DNA of 64,000 bases from Desulfoferula sp040751985 (lineage in GTDB: Bacteria; Desulfobacterota; Desulfarculia; Desulfarculales; Desulfarculaceae): positions 1 to 64,000 of the forward strand of contig JBFMFU010000082.1 of the NCBI GenBank assembly GCA_040751985.1. Reading direction: 5' to 3'. Below are positions 57,083-64,000 of this stretch, in pieces. The translations under genes and the position numbers were made by a program. Numbering within the stretch: the stretch's first letter is position 1; every line of letters starts with the position of its first letter. The notes beneath the pieces are model-generated. The model had not been told where the DNA came from. It saw only the letters and a list, made by a program, of their open reading frames with translations, and made no database searches.

Positions 57083-57678
57083 GGCGTCTCCTCCACCGCC
57101 TCGATAAGCCCGCGGCTGAGCATCACCTCCAGCACCGCGGCCAGGGGCAGGCCCACCACGTTAGTGTAACTGCCGCGCACCTCGCTGACCAGGGCCGCGC
57201 CCAGGTCCTGCACGGCATAGGCCCCGGCCTTGTCCAGGGGCTCGCCGCTGGCCACGTAAGCCGCGATCTCCGCCTGCCGCAGCTCGCGGAAGCGCACTGC
57301 GCTCAGGCTCAGGCCGCAGACCTGGCCCTGGTCGTCGCGCAGGCAAAAGCCGGTCACCACCTGGTGCTCGCGTCCCGAGAGCAGGCGCAGCATGTCCGCG
57401 GCCTGGGCCGGGTCCGCAGGCTTGCCCAGGATGTCCGGGCCCAGGGCCACCAGGGTGTCGGCGGCCAGCACCACCTGGCCCGGCTGCCGCTCAACGGCCG
57501 CGGCTTTTAGCCCGGCCAGGCGCTGAGCGGCCTGCACGGCGTCTTCGCCAGGCAGCAGGTTTTCGTCCACCTCGGCCGCGGCCACCGTGAAGCGCAGGCC
57601 CATCCGGGAGAGCATCTCCCGCCGCCGCGGCGAGGCCGAGGCCAGGACCAGGCTCAGGCCGGGGCGCAGGCGATACAC
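57079..57678 (-). CDS. maf: Maf-family nucleoside triphosphate pyrophosphatase
   Basis: A 199-residue house-cleaning pyrophosphatase acting on dTTP, UTP or modified nucleotides. SLVLASASPRRREMLSRMGL is the nucleotide loop, VVLAADTLVAL carries the catalytic aspartate, and SGREHQVVTGFCL, SGEPLDKAGAYAVQDLGAALV and GSYTNVVGLPL complete the Maf pattern. It lies 1 base downstream of tatD. The 'AADT' and 'DKAGAYAVQ' residues fit the YhdE-type (dTTP/UTP) subgroup. Confidence 0.94.
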   Translation of the reverse strand: MYRLRPGLSLVLASASPRRREMLSRMGLRFTVAAAEVDENLLPGEDAVQAAQRLAGLKAAAVERQPGQVVLAADTLVALGPDILGKPADPAQAADMLRLLSGREHQVVTGFCLRDDQGQVCGLSLSAVRFRELRQAEIAAYVASGEPLDKAGAYAVQDLGAALVSEVRGSYTNVVGLPLAAVLEVMLSRGLIEAVEETP

Positions 57679-57679
57679 G

Positions 57680-58453
57680 CTAGCCCTCCAGCGGCGGCAG
57701 GCTGAACAGCCGCCGGGCGTTGGCCGTGGTGGCCGCGGCCACCTCGGCTGCCGGCCGGCCCAAAGCCTCGGCCAGGCCTTGCAGGGTGTGCACCAAATAG
57801 GCCGGCTCGTTGGGCCTGCCGCGCAGGGGCTCTGGCGTCAGGTAGGGGCAGTCGGTCTCGATGAGCAGCCGCTCCAGGGGCGTCTGCTGCACCACCTGGC
57901 GCAGCACCGCGGACTTTTTGTAGGTGACCACGCCGGTGACGCCCAGGCGGAAGCCCAGGGCCAGCACCTCCTGAGCCAGGTCTGGGCCGCCGCTGAAGCA
58001 GTGCAGCACCCCGCCCACCCGGGCGGCGCCCTGCTTTTGCAGCACGGCCAGCACCTCCTCGTGGGCCTGGCGGTCGTGGATCACCAGGGGCAGGCCCAGC
58101 TCCAGGGCCAGGTCCACCTGGCGTTGGAAGGCATCGCGCTGCTTATCGCGGGGCGAGAGGTCGCGGTAGAAGTCCAGGCCGCACTCACCGATGGCCACCG
58201 CCGGCGCGGTCAAGGCCAGGCGCTTCAGCTCGGCCCATAGCTCGGGCCCGGCCGCGGCCGCCTCGTGGGGGTGCAGGCCCACGCTGCAAGAGACCTGGGG
58301 CAGGTCGCGGGAGAGCTGGGCCGCCTGGCGCGAGGAAGCCAGGTCCACCCCGATGGTCACCATGTGCGCCACGCCGGCCTGCCCAGCCCGTAGCAAGGCA
58401 CCGGGCGCGTCCTTGAGCAGGTCCAGGTGCGCGTGGCTGTCGATGAGCTTCAT
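57680..58453 (-). CDS. tatD: TatD-family metal-dependent hydrolase (DNase)
   Basis: A 257-residue TIM-barrel hydrolase. The metal ligands appear in order: IDSHAHLDLL, AIGECGLDFYRDLSP, PLVIHDRQAHEEVLAVL, GVLHCFSGGPDLAQEVL and LIETDCPYLTPEPLRGRPNEPAYL. TatD proteins act as 3'-5' nucleases, some on D-aminoacyl-tRNA. ATG at 58453, overlapping the M15 peptidase gene by 4 bases. Confidence 0.94.
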   Translation of the reverse strand: MKLIDSHAHLDLLKDAPGALLRAGQAGVAHMVTIGVDLASSRQAAQLSRDLPQVSCSVGLHPHEAAAAGPELWAELKRLALTAPAVAIGECGLDFYRDLSPRDKQRDAFQRQVDLALELGLPLVIHDRQAHEEVLAVLQKQGAARVGGVLHCFSGGPDLAQEVLALGFRLGVTGVVTYKKSAVLRQVVQQTPLERLLIETDCPYLTPEPLRGRPNEPAYLVHTLQGLAEALGRPAAEVAAATTANARRLFSLPPLEG

Positions 58454-58977
58454 GCCGCTACTTCCTCGCCGGGCAGCAGGGGGCCGAAGCGCTGCGCCAG
58501 CTCCGCCAGGCTCAGGGGGACCAGCCCGCCGGCGGTGGATAGCATCAGCCGCGGCCGGGACGGGCTCTGGGCGGTCTGGGACAGGTGCAGCCAGCCGCCC
58601 GGCGGTTCATATAGTATCACCTCGTGGCAAGGCAGGCGCCCGTAGGCATAGGCCGCCAGGTCCACGGCCCGCATGGGCCGCAGCAGGGGCCGCACATCCG
58701 CGGCCTGGCCGCAGCAGTGCAGGCTGGTGCGGCTCAGGGATACGAACCAGTTCAGCTCCGGCGAGCGGAAGCCGCTGGTCACGGCCAGGGGCCCGAAGCG
58801 CCGGCGCAACGGCTCCAGCACCTCCGTGGCCAGGCGCAGCAGCCGCGCCAGGGCGGCCGGGCCGGGCCTGTTGTCCAGGCCGTAGGCCTGGGCCGTGTCC
58901 GAGTGCACCAGCTCGGCCAGGGTGAAGTGCGGCGCATCGGGCAGGGGGGCCCGCCAGTCCAGGGCCGGCGCGGCCAT
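58450..58977 (-). CDS. M15-family zinc peptidase-like protein (endolysin/DD-carboxypeptidase type)
   Basis: A 175-residue protein of the peptidase M15A type. FTLAELVHSDTAQAYGLDN is the usual N-terminal helix of this group. LAVTSGFRSPELNWFVSLSRTSLHCCGQAADVRP contains the zinc motif HxxGxAxD, and the third ligand is in PGGWLHLSQ. Such enzymes trim D-amino acid ends of peptidoglycan and often occur in phages. No signal peptide is visible, so the site of action is unclear. It sits inside a housekeeping operon, with no other phage genes nearby. Confidence 0.82.
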   Translation of the reverse strand: MAAPALDWRAPLPDAPHFTLAELVHSDTAQAYGLDNRPGPAALARLLRLATEVLEPLRRRFGPLAVTSGFRSPELNWFVSLSRTSLHCCGQAADVRPLLRPMRAVDLAAYAYGRLPCHEVILYEPPGGWLHLSQTAQSPSRPRLMLSTAGGLVPLSLAELAQRFGPLLPGEEVAA

Positions 58978-59762
58978 CAGGCGAACTCGCCGGGCGCGAA
59001 GACCCCGCGGCCCGCGAACACGCCCAGCAGGCGCAGGGTCTTCTGCAGGTCCGGGTCCAGCACGTCCAGCAGGGCGATCTCCAGGCCCGCGCCCCAGGCC
59101 GCGGCCAGGAAGGGCCCGGCCGCGAAGCCGGCCCGCGCCCCGGCCGTGGCTGTGGTCAGGTTGCTCAGGGCAATGAGGCGGGCCGGCGGCGGGTCCAGGA
59201 CCTGGGGCAGGGCGCGCAGCACCTGCAGCACTGCGGCGGCGTGGGCCTCGCCGCCAGGCAGGGCCAAGGGCATGACCATGGGGTCGAGGATCAGGCGCTG
59301 ACCGCTGATGCCCCGCCGGGCTGCTTCCTGCCCGATCAGGGCGGCCAGGGCCAGGCGCTCCTCGGCGCTGGGCGGCACGGCGGCGGTCATGGTGGCGGCC
59401 ACCACGGACAGGCCGTGGTGCGCGGCCAAATCCAGCACCGGCCCCAGGCGCGCCTCCTGGGCCGTGGCCATGTTCAGCACCGGCGGCCGGGTGCAGAAGC
59501 CCAGGGCCAGCTCCAGGTCGGCCGGCGCGGCCGCGTCCAGCATCAGGGTCAGGTCGCAGGCCGCCTCGGCCGTCTGCACCAGAAAGCGCCAGGTATCGGC
59601 CCGCGCGGCCTGGGACAGGTAGCCCGGATTCAGGTCCAGCCATTGCGCCCCGGCCGCAGCCAGGCGGGAACAGAGATCGCCGAGAAAGGCCCCGTCCCGC
59701 TCCTGCAGGGCGCGGCGCACCGAAGGGCGCGAGGCGGTGAGGTTGTCGGCGGCCAGGATCAT
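58977..59762 (-). CDS. Pterin-binding methyltransferase-like protein (AcsE/DHPS fold)
   Basis: A 261-residue TIM-barrel protein resembling the methyltetrahydrofolate:corrinoid iron-sulfur protein methyltransferase of the Wood-Ljungdahl pathway. The folate-site residues of that enzyme are conserved as I recall them: aspartate in LTLMLDAAAP, asparagine in PVLNMATAQEA, aspartate in LILDPMVMP and asparagine in ALSNLTTA. DLNPGYLSQ matches the DLNxGxxxx start. No corrinoid protein or acs gene is near. I chose the ATG at 59762 (MILAADNL); the frame is open to 59798. First gene of the five-gene minus-strand operon. Confidence 0.8.
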   Translation of the reverse strand: MILAADNLTASRPSVRRALQERDGAFLGDLCSRLAAAGAQWLDLNPGYLSQAARADTWRFLVQTAEAACDLTLMLDAAAPADLELALGFCTRPPVLNMATAQEARLGPVLDLAAHHGLSVVAATMTAAVPPSAEERLALAALIGQEAARRGISGQRLILDPMVMPLALPGGEAHAAAVLQVLRALPQVLDPPPARLIALSNLTTATAGARAGFAAGPFLAAAWGAGLEIALLDVLDPDLQKTLRLLGVFAGRGVFAPGEFA

Positions 59763-59824
59763 GCGGCCAAGTTTAATGGCCTCTCCGGAGCCTGGCAAGG
59801 GAAGCGCCGCTCAACTTGGCCGCC

Positions 59825-59853
59825 TTGACAGCGGCCGGGCGGGGCGGTTCAAT
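59825..59853 (+). promoter_or_regulatory. Sigma70-like promoter of dgt
   Basis: Perfect TTGACA (59825-59830), 17-base spacer, TTCAAT (59848-59853, 4 of 6). The ATG is 39 bases downstream. Confidence 0.55.
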
Positions 59854-59892
59854 GAATCAGCAACGCCAACGTGCAAGGGAGCGCCAGCGCGC

Positions 59893-61080
59893 ATGTCTCA
59901 GCAGGTATTAGCCCAGTTGCGCCGCCGCCTGGAGCAGGACGAGCGCCAAAGCCTGTCGCCGCACGCCTGCCTGAGCAGCAACGCCCTGCGCCGCCGGCCG
60001 GACGAAACCGCCGAGGCGGATCACCGCCTGCCCTTTGCCGTGGACGCGGACCGGGTGCTGCACTCCCTGGCCTACACCCGCTACATCGACAAAACCCAGG
60101 TCTTCTCCCTGGTAAACAACGACCAGATATCCCACCGGGTGCTGCACGTGCAACTGGTCAGCAAGATCGGCCGCACCATGGGGCGGCTGCTGGGTCTGAA
60201 CCAGGACCTGATCGAGGCCATCGCCCTGGCCCACGATCTGGGCCACCCGCCCTTTGGCCACGACGGCGAAACCTTTCTCTCGCGCAAGTGCCAGGAGCAC
60301 GGCCTGGGGCCCTTCCAGCACAACCTGCAGTCAATACGCTTCCTAGAGCGGCTGGAAAAGGGCGGCCGGGGCCTGAACCTGACCCTGCAGGTGCTGGACG
60401 GGGTGTTCACCCACGACGGCGAGGCCCACGCCACGCGCCTGGCCCCGCAGCGGGGCAAGGACTTCGCGGAGCTGGACCAGGAGCTGGCGGCCAAGCAGGC
60501 CGACCCCGGCCTGGACGTGCGGCCTACCACCCTGGAGGGTTGCCTGGTGCGGGTGACCGACTCCATTGCCTACGTGGGCCGCGACCTGGAAGACGCCATC
60601 CTGCTGGGCCTGGTGCGGCGCCAGGACCTGCCCCAGGAGGTCAGCGAGGTCCTGGGCAGCAGCAACGGCACCATGGTCTACCGCCTGGTGGAGGACCTGG
60701 TGGGCCGGTCCCTGGGCCAGGACTATGTGGCCTTCAGCCCGGCCGTGGCCCAGGCCCTGGGCCGGCTCAAGGCCTTCAACCTGGAGCGCATCTACACCCA
60801 CCCCGGCATCAAGACCCAACACCAGAAGATCGCCGAGGGTTTCGAGCGGCTCTTCGATCTGTATCTGGCCGACCTGAAAAAAGGCAACCGGGCCAGCGCC
60901 ATCTACAGCGAGTTTCTGGGCCACATGGACCCGGCCTACCCGGAAGAGACCCCGGCCGCGGCCCAGGTGCGCGACTTCCTGGCCGGCATGACCGACGACT
61001 ATTTCCTGGATCGCCTGCGCGAACAGGTGCCCCCCCAGAGGCTGCCCCGCAAGCTGCCCCACCGCCTAACTGCGCCTTAA
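59893..61080 (+). CDS. dgt: Deoxyguanosinetriphosphate triphosphohydrolase-like HD protein
   Basis: A 395-residue HD-domain dNTP triphosphohydrolase. RVLHSLAYTRYIDKTQVF and ISHRVLHVQLVSKIGRTMGRLLGLN lead to the metal motif ALAHDLGHPPFGHDGE, with the later aspartate in VTDSIAYVGRDLEDAILLGLV. Members hydrolyse dNTPs to nucleoside and triphosphate and influence dNTP balance. I chose the ATG at 59893; AAGGGAG lies about 13 bases upstream, rather far. The gene is alone, with its own promoter. Confidence 0.92.
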   Translation: MSQQVLAQLRRRLEQDERQSLSPHACLSSNALRRRPDETAEADHRLPFAVDADRVLHSLAYTRYIDKTQVFSLVNNDQISHRVLHVQLVSKIGRTMGRLLGLNQDLIEAIALAHDLGHPPFGHDGETFLSRKCQEHGLGPFQHNLQSIRFLERLEKGGRGLNLTLQVLDGVFTHDGEAHATRLAPQRGKDFAELDQELAAKQADPGLDVRPTTLEGCLVRVTDSIAYVGRDLEDAILLGLVRRQDLPQEVSEVLGSSNGTMVYRLVEDLVGRSLGQDYVAFSPAVAQALGRLKAFNLERIYTHPGIKTQHQKIAEGFERLFDLYLADLKKGNRASAIYSEFLGHMDPAYPEETPAAAQVRDFLAGMTDDYFLDRLREQVPPQRLPRKLPHRLTAP

Positions 61081-61091
61081 GCCGAAGAAAA

Positions 61092-61105
61092 ACTGAGCGC
61101 TCAGT
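61092..61105. promoter_or_regulatory. Perfect 14 bp palindrome, possible regulator binding site
   Basis: ACTGAGC directly followed by GCTCAGT in the 295-base gene-free stretch between dgt and the LivG-type gene. Size and symmetry suit a TetR- or GntR-family operator. A hairpin reading (5 bp stem, tail with TTTTT on either side) makes a weak bidirectional terminator an alternative. Nothing else was recognised in 61106-61180 apart from AT-rich sequence. Confidence 0.4.
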
Positions 61106-61188
61106 CGGTTTGGCTTTTTCACTGAGGCCGCATTATGAACTAAGATTCACATTAACAGTAAAAACAAGGATTTTTGCCGAATTTGGAC

Positions 61189-61218
61189 TTGAATCTCAGA
61201 GGGCGCTTATTCTATCAT
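61189..61218 (+). promoter_or_regulatory. Possible promoter of the livG-acyl-CoA synthetase operon
   Basis: TTGAAT (61189-61194), 18-base spacer, TATCAT (61213-61218). The transcript would have a leader of about 150 bases before the ATG at 61376, in which no known riboswitch was recognised. Confidence 0.4.
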
Positions 61219-61375
61219 TTTGCTGTTCCTAATCATCCGCACGGCGCCGGGAGGGGCGTCTTCGTCACGGAAAGGCCAAAAACCGATCTTGCGCAAGCAG
61301 CCGGACCCCTTCTAAGGATCGTCAGCGCCGACCTTAGAACTGCCCTAACTACCAGGGTCTGGCCAGGGAGGAGAT

Positions 61376-62221
61376 ATGCCAGCGAAAGGCCCCGCAGGCA
61401 TTAACAAAGATTCGCAGGCAAGACAAGAGACACCTCAACTCATCGTGGATGACATCCACCTGCGGTTCGGCGGGCTGAACGCCCTGAGCGGGGTCAGCTT
61501 TGGGGTCAAGAAGGGCGACATCCAGGCCATCATCGGACCCAACGGAGCCGGGAAGACCTGCATACTCAACTGCATCTGCCGCTTCTACCAGCCCCACGCC
61601 GGACGCATCATCTTCGAGGGCCAGGACATCTCCAAGGTGCCCACCCACCGGGTGGCCTCCCTGGGCATCGCCCGCAGCTTCCAGAACATAGAGCTGTTCC
61701 GCGGCATGACCGTGCTGGGCAACATCAAGCTGGGCCACCACGTGCACATGCATGCGGGCTTCATCTCCGGCGGCATCTACCTGGGCAAGGCCAAGCGCGA
61801 GGAGATGCGGGTGCGCAAGGAGATCGAGGAGCGCATCATCGACCTGTTGGAGATCGAGGCCATCCGCAAGCAGGTGGTGGGCACCTTGCCCTACGGTCTG
61901 CAGAAGCGGGTGGAGCTGGCCCGGGCCCTGGCCATGCAGCCCAAAATTCTGCTGCTGGACGAGCCCATGGCGGGCATGAACCTGGAAGAGACCGAGGACA
62001 TGGCCCGCTTCGTCCTGGACATCAAAGAGGAGTGGGGGGTGACCGTGGTGCTCATCGAGCACGACATGGGCGTGGTCATGGACATCTCCGACAACGTGGT
62101 GGTGCTGGACTTCGGGACCAAGATCGCCCAGGGCACCCCGCAGGAGGTCAGCAAGAACCCCCACGTCATCGAGGCCTACCTGGGCGCCGAAGACGCCGCC
62201 CGTTCCAAGCTGGGCCTGTAG
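61376..62221 (+). CDS. livG: Branched-chain amino-acid-type ABC transporter ATPase (LivG-like)
   Basis: A 281-residue ATPase. Walker A is GPNGAGKTCILN, the Q-loop region reads GIARSFQNIELFRGMTVLGNI, the LivG-type signature is LPYGLQKRVELARALAMQPKILLLDEPMAGMN, and the switch histidine is in LIEHDMGVVMDI. An N-terminal extension of ~20 polar residues is unusual. GGAGGAG precedes the ATG. An acyl-CoA synthetase gene follows 24 bases later. I recall liv-type transporters next to AMP-ligases from anaerobes using aromatic or fatty acids, so the substrate may be a carboxylic acid rather than leucine. Confidence 0.92.
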   Translation: MPAKGPAGINKDSQARQETPQLIVDDIHLRFGGLNALSGVSFGVKKGDIQAIIGPNGAGKTCILNCICRFYQPHAGRIIFEGQDISKVPTHRVASLGIARSFQNIELFRGMTVLGNIKLGHHVHMHAGFISGGIYLGKAKREEMRVRKEIEERIIDLLEIEAIRKQVVGTLPYGLQKRVELARALAMQPKILLLDEPMAGMNLEETEDMARFVLDIKEEWGVTVVLIEHDMGVVMDISDNVVVLDFGTKIAQGTPQEVSKNPHVIEAYLGAEDAARSKLGL

Positions 62222-62245
62222 CCCCTAACCAGCGGAGAAGCGCCT

Positions 62246-64000
62246 GTGCCCCAGACCTACCTCAAAGCCGAAGAGCCCGGTGCCAACATAGGCAACAGCA
62301 CCCTGCCCCTGTTGCTCCAGCGTAACGCCGAGAAGTTCGGCGACAGCCGGGTGGCGCTCCGGGAAAAGGAGTTCGGCATCTGGCAGTCGGTCACCTGGCG
62401 TGAGTACTACGAGCACGTCAAGTACTTCGCCCTGGGCCTGGCCGCCCTGGGCTTTTCTGACGGCGACGCCCTGGCCATCATCGGCGACAACCGGCCGGAG
62501 TGGGTCTACGCCGAACTGGCCACCCAGAGCCTCCGGGGCCGTCCCCTGGGCATTTACCAGGACAGCATCCTCAACGAGGTGGCCTACGTCATCGACCACT
62601 CCGAGGCCCGCTTCGTGGTGGCTGAGGACCAGGAGCAGACCGACAAGGTTCTGGACATGAAGCACGAGCTGCCCCGGGTGGCCAAGGTCATCTACACCGA
62701 CCCCAAGGGCATGCGCAACTACGACGATCCGCTGCTGATCTACTTCCCGGAGGTGGAGGAGATGGGGCGTCGGTATGAGGCCGAGCACCCCGGCTACTTC
62801 GAAAAGTCCGTGGAGCGGCTGACCCCGCAGGACATAGCCCTGGTGGCCTACACCTCCGGCACCACCGGCTTCCCCAAGGGCTCGCTACTGACCCACTCCA
62901 ACATGCTCAACATGGCCCTGAACCTGGCACAGGTGGACCCCAAGTATTCGCAGGACGAGTTCGTCTCCTTTCTGCCCCTGCCCTGGATCGGGGAGCAGAT
63001 GATGAGCGTGTCCACGGCCCTGGCCATCGGCTTCACCATCAACTTCCCTGAGGAGCCCGAGACGGCCATGGCCGACCTGTACGAGATCGGCCCCAACGTG
63101 GTCTTTTCGCCGCCCCGGGTCTGGGAGCAGCAGGCGCGCTCGGTGATCGTCAAGCACCTGGACGCCTCCTGGTTCAAGCGCTTCATCTACCGCCTGTGCA
63201 TGCCCATCGGCTATGAGATGGCCGACCTGCATTTCCAGGGCCAGAAGCCCTCCCTGGCCTGGCGGATCATGTACTCCCTGAGCTACCTGTTCCTGTTCCG
63301 GGCCCTGAAGGACCGCCTGGGCTTCGCCAACATCCGCTCGGCCTCCACCGGCGGCGCCGCCCTGGGGCCGGACGTGTTCCGCTTCTTCCACGCCTGCGGC
63401 GTGAACCTGAAGCAGATCTACGGCCAGACCGAGATCAGCGGCATCTCCTGCATCCACCGCGAGGGCAAGGTGGACTTCACCTCGGTGGGCGAGCCCATCC
63501 CCGAGACCGAGGTGAAGATCGACCAGCCCGACCCCGAGGGCGTGGGCGAGATCGTCTCCCGCTCCCCGGCCCTGTTCCAGGGCTACCTGAAGAACGACCA
63601 GGCCACCGCCGAGACCATCGTGGACGGCTGGCTGCACTCGGGCGACGCCGGCTACATCACCAAGACCAACCAGCTGGTGTGCATCGACCGCGTTAAGGAC
63701 CTGATGCAGCTGGTCTCCGGGGCCCGCTTCTCGCCCATGTTCATCGAGAACAAACTCAAGTTCTGCCCCTACATCGTGGAGCCCTGCGTGCTGGGCCACG
63801 AGCGCGCCTACGTCACGGCCATCATCTGCATTGACTACAAGCACACCGGCAAGTGGGCCGAGGACCACCGCATCGGCTACACCACCTACACCGACCTGGC
63901 CAGCAAGCTGGAGGTTTACGACCTGATCGAGCGGGAGGTGGTGCGGGTGAACCGCGACCTGCCCGAGGCGGCGCGCATCCAGAAGTTCCTGCTGCTCTAC
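62246..64000 (+). CDS. AMP-binding acyl-CoA synthetase (partial, runs off the window)
   Basis: The frame is open from a GTG at 62246 (GGAGAAG ahead) to the last base, 585 codons without a stop. VPQTYLKAEEPGANIGNSTLPLLLQRNAEKFGDSR is the start of long-chain acyl-CoA synthetases. The AMP-binding loop is ALVAYTSGTTGFPKGSLLTHSN, followed by RSASTGGAALGPDVFRFF, QIYGQTEISG and GWLHSGDAGYI, then LMQLVSGARFSPMFIENKLKF. It activates a fatty or aromatic acid to its CoA thioester. The C-terminal lid is missing beyond the window. Confidence 0.93.
   Translation, partial: MPQTYLKAEEPGANIGNSTLPLLLQRNAEKFGDSRVALREKEFGIWQSVTWREYYEHVKYFALGLAALGFSDGDALAIIGDNRPEWVYAELATQSLRGRPLGIYQDSILNEVAYVIDHSEARFVVAEDQEQTDKVLDMKHELPRVAKVIYTDPKGMRNYDDPLLIYFPEVEEMGRRYEAEHPGYFEKSVERLTPQDIALVAYTSGTTGFPKGSLLTHSNMLNMALNLAQVDPKYSQDEFVSFLPLPWIGEQMMSVSTALAIGFTINFPEEPETAMADLYEIGPNVVFSPPRVWEQQARSVIVKHLDASWFKRFIYRLCMPIGYEMADLHFQGQKPSLAWRIMYSLSYLFLFRALKDRLGFANIRSASTGGAALGPDVFRFFHACGVNLKQIYGQTEISGISCIHREGKVDFTSVGEPIPETEVKIDQPDPEGVGEIVSRSPALFQGYLKNDQATAETIVDGWLHSGDAGYITKTNQLVCIDRVKDLMQLVSGARFSPMFIENKLKFCPYIVEPCVLGHERAYVTAIICIDYKHTGKWAEDHRIGYTTYTDLASKLEVYDLIEREVVRVNRDLPEAARIQKFLLLY

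Noticed and set aside
61092..61105. Strong terminator after dgt
   Set aside because: The palindrome allows only a 5 bp stem with a 4-base loop and the plus-strand T run is 11 bases away, so it is listed as a possible operator instead.

Overview
The window comes from a GC-rich, Gram-negative, probably anaerobic bacterium, most likely one of the Desulfobacterota (former Deltaproteobacteria). This is inferred from gene content only: an LpxI-type lipid A pathway, a BamA with an extra N-terminal domain, a PxxKW cysteine-rich protein, DUF4416, a sulfide-type Thi4, an AcsE-like protein, and two genes that appear to encode selenocysteine. No rRNA, tRNA, CRISPR array or prophage was seen. The only mobile DNA is the tail of an IS110-type transposase at the left edge.

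Layout. 1-7.4 kb (mostly minus strand): transposase remnant, KefB-type antiporter, XRE-cupin regulator, fabD, glgC, an AI-2E-family membrane protein and a nitrilase homologue whose catalytic cysteine codon reads glycine. 7.5-8.8 kb: a GAF/DUF484-like protein with a histidine-kinase H-box but no ATPase domain, and a HIT hydrolase. A 0.4 kb palindrome-rich gap follows. 9.2-11.4 kb (minus): a metallo-beta-lactamase-fold protein and thi4 behind a TPP riboswitch with a good promoter. 11.5-13.8 kb (minus): the most unusual block. It has an ArsR-family regulator, two small genes each interrupted by one in-frame TGA followed by a bacterial-SECIS-like hairpin, and a NapH-like polyferredoxin. The same 9+4+7 bp operator-like sequence lies over the arsR promoter and again before the second TGA gene. 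13.9-16.6 kb: aspartate aminotransferase, an orphan haem-sensor-like membrane protein and the PxxKW protein.

16.8-53 kb is one long plus-strand run, mostly with overlapping stops and starts, devoted to the outer envelope. Order: lysS, lolE, lolD, bamA, skp, lpxD, fabZ, lpxA, lpxI, a Gfo/Idh/MocA oxidoreductase, lpxB, msbA, a PAP2 phosphatase, two ArnT-like glycosyltransferases, ArnC-like, ArnD, waaA, lpxK, lpxL, waaF, gmhB, waaC, an epimerase, a Trm112-like protein, further GT9 and GT4 transferases, the heptose kinase rfaE1/hldE, a second epimerase, an O-antigen ligase and UDP-glucose dehydrogenase. Together these cover lipid A synthesis, Kdo and heptose addition, aminoarabinose-type modification (arnA and arnB are not in the window), core extension, O-antigen ligation, flipping by MsbA, and lipoprotein and barrel-protein delivery.

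53-56 kb continues with DUF4416, yicC, remA, gmk and rlmB, then a gap that may hold a structured RNA. 56.4-59.8 kb (minus) is a compact housekeeping operon (AcsE-like, M15 peptidase, tatD, maf, yggS) ending in a clear terminator. 59.9-64 kb (plus) has dgt, a 295 bp gap with a perfect 14 bp palindrome, a LivG-type ATPase and an acyl-CoA synthetase cut by the window end.

All readings were done by eye. Family names rest on recognised motifs, and promoters, terminators and SECIS elements are pattern matches.
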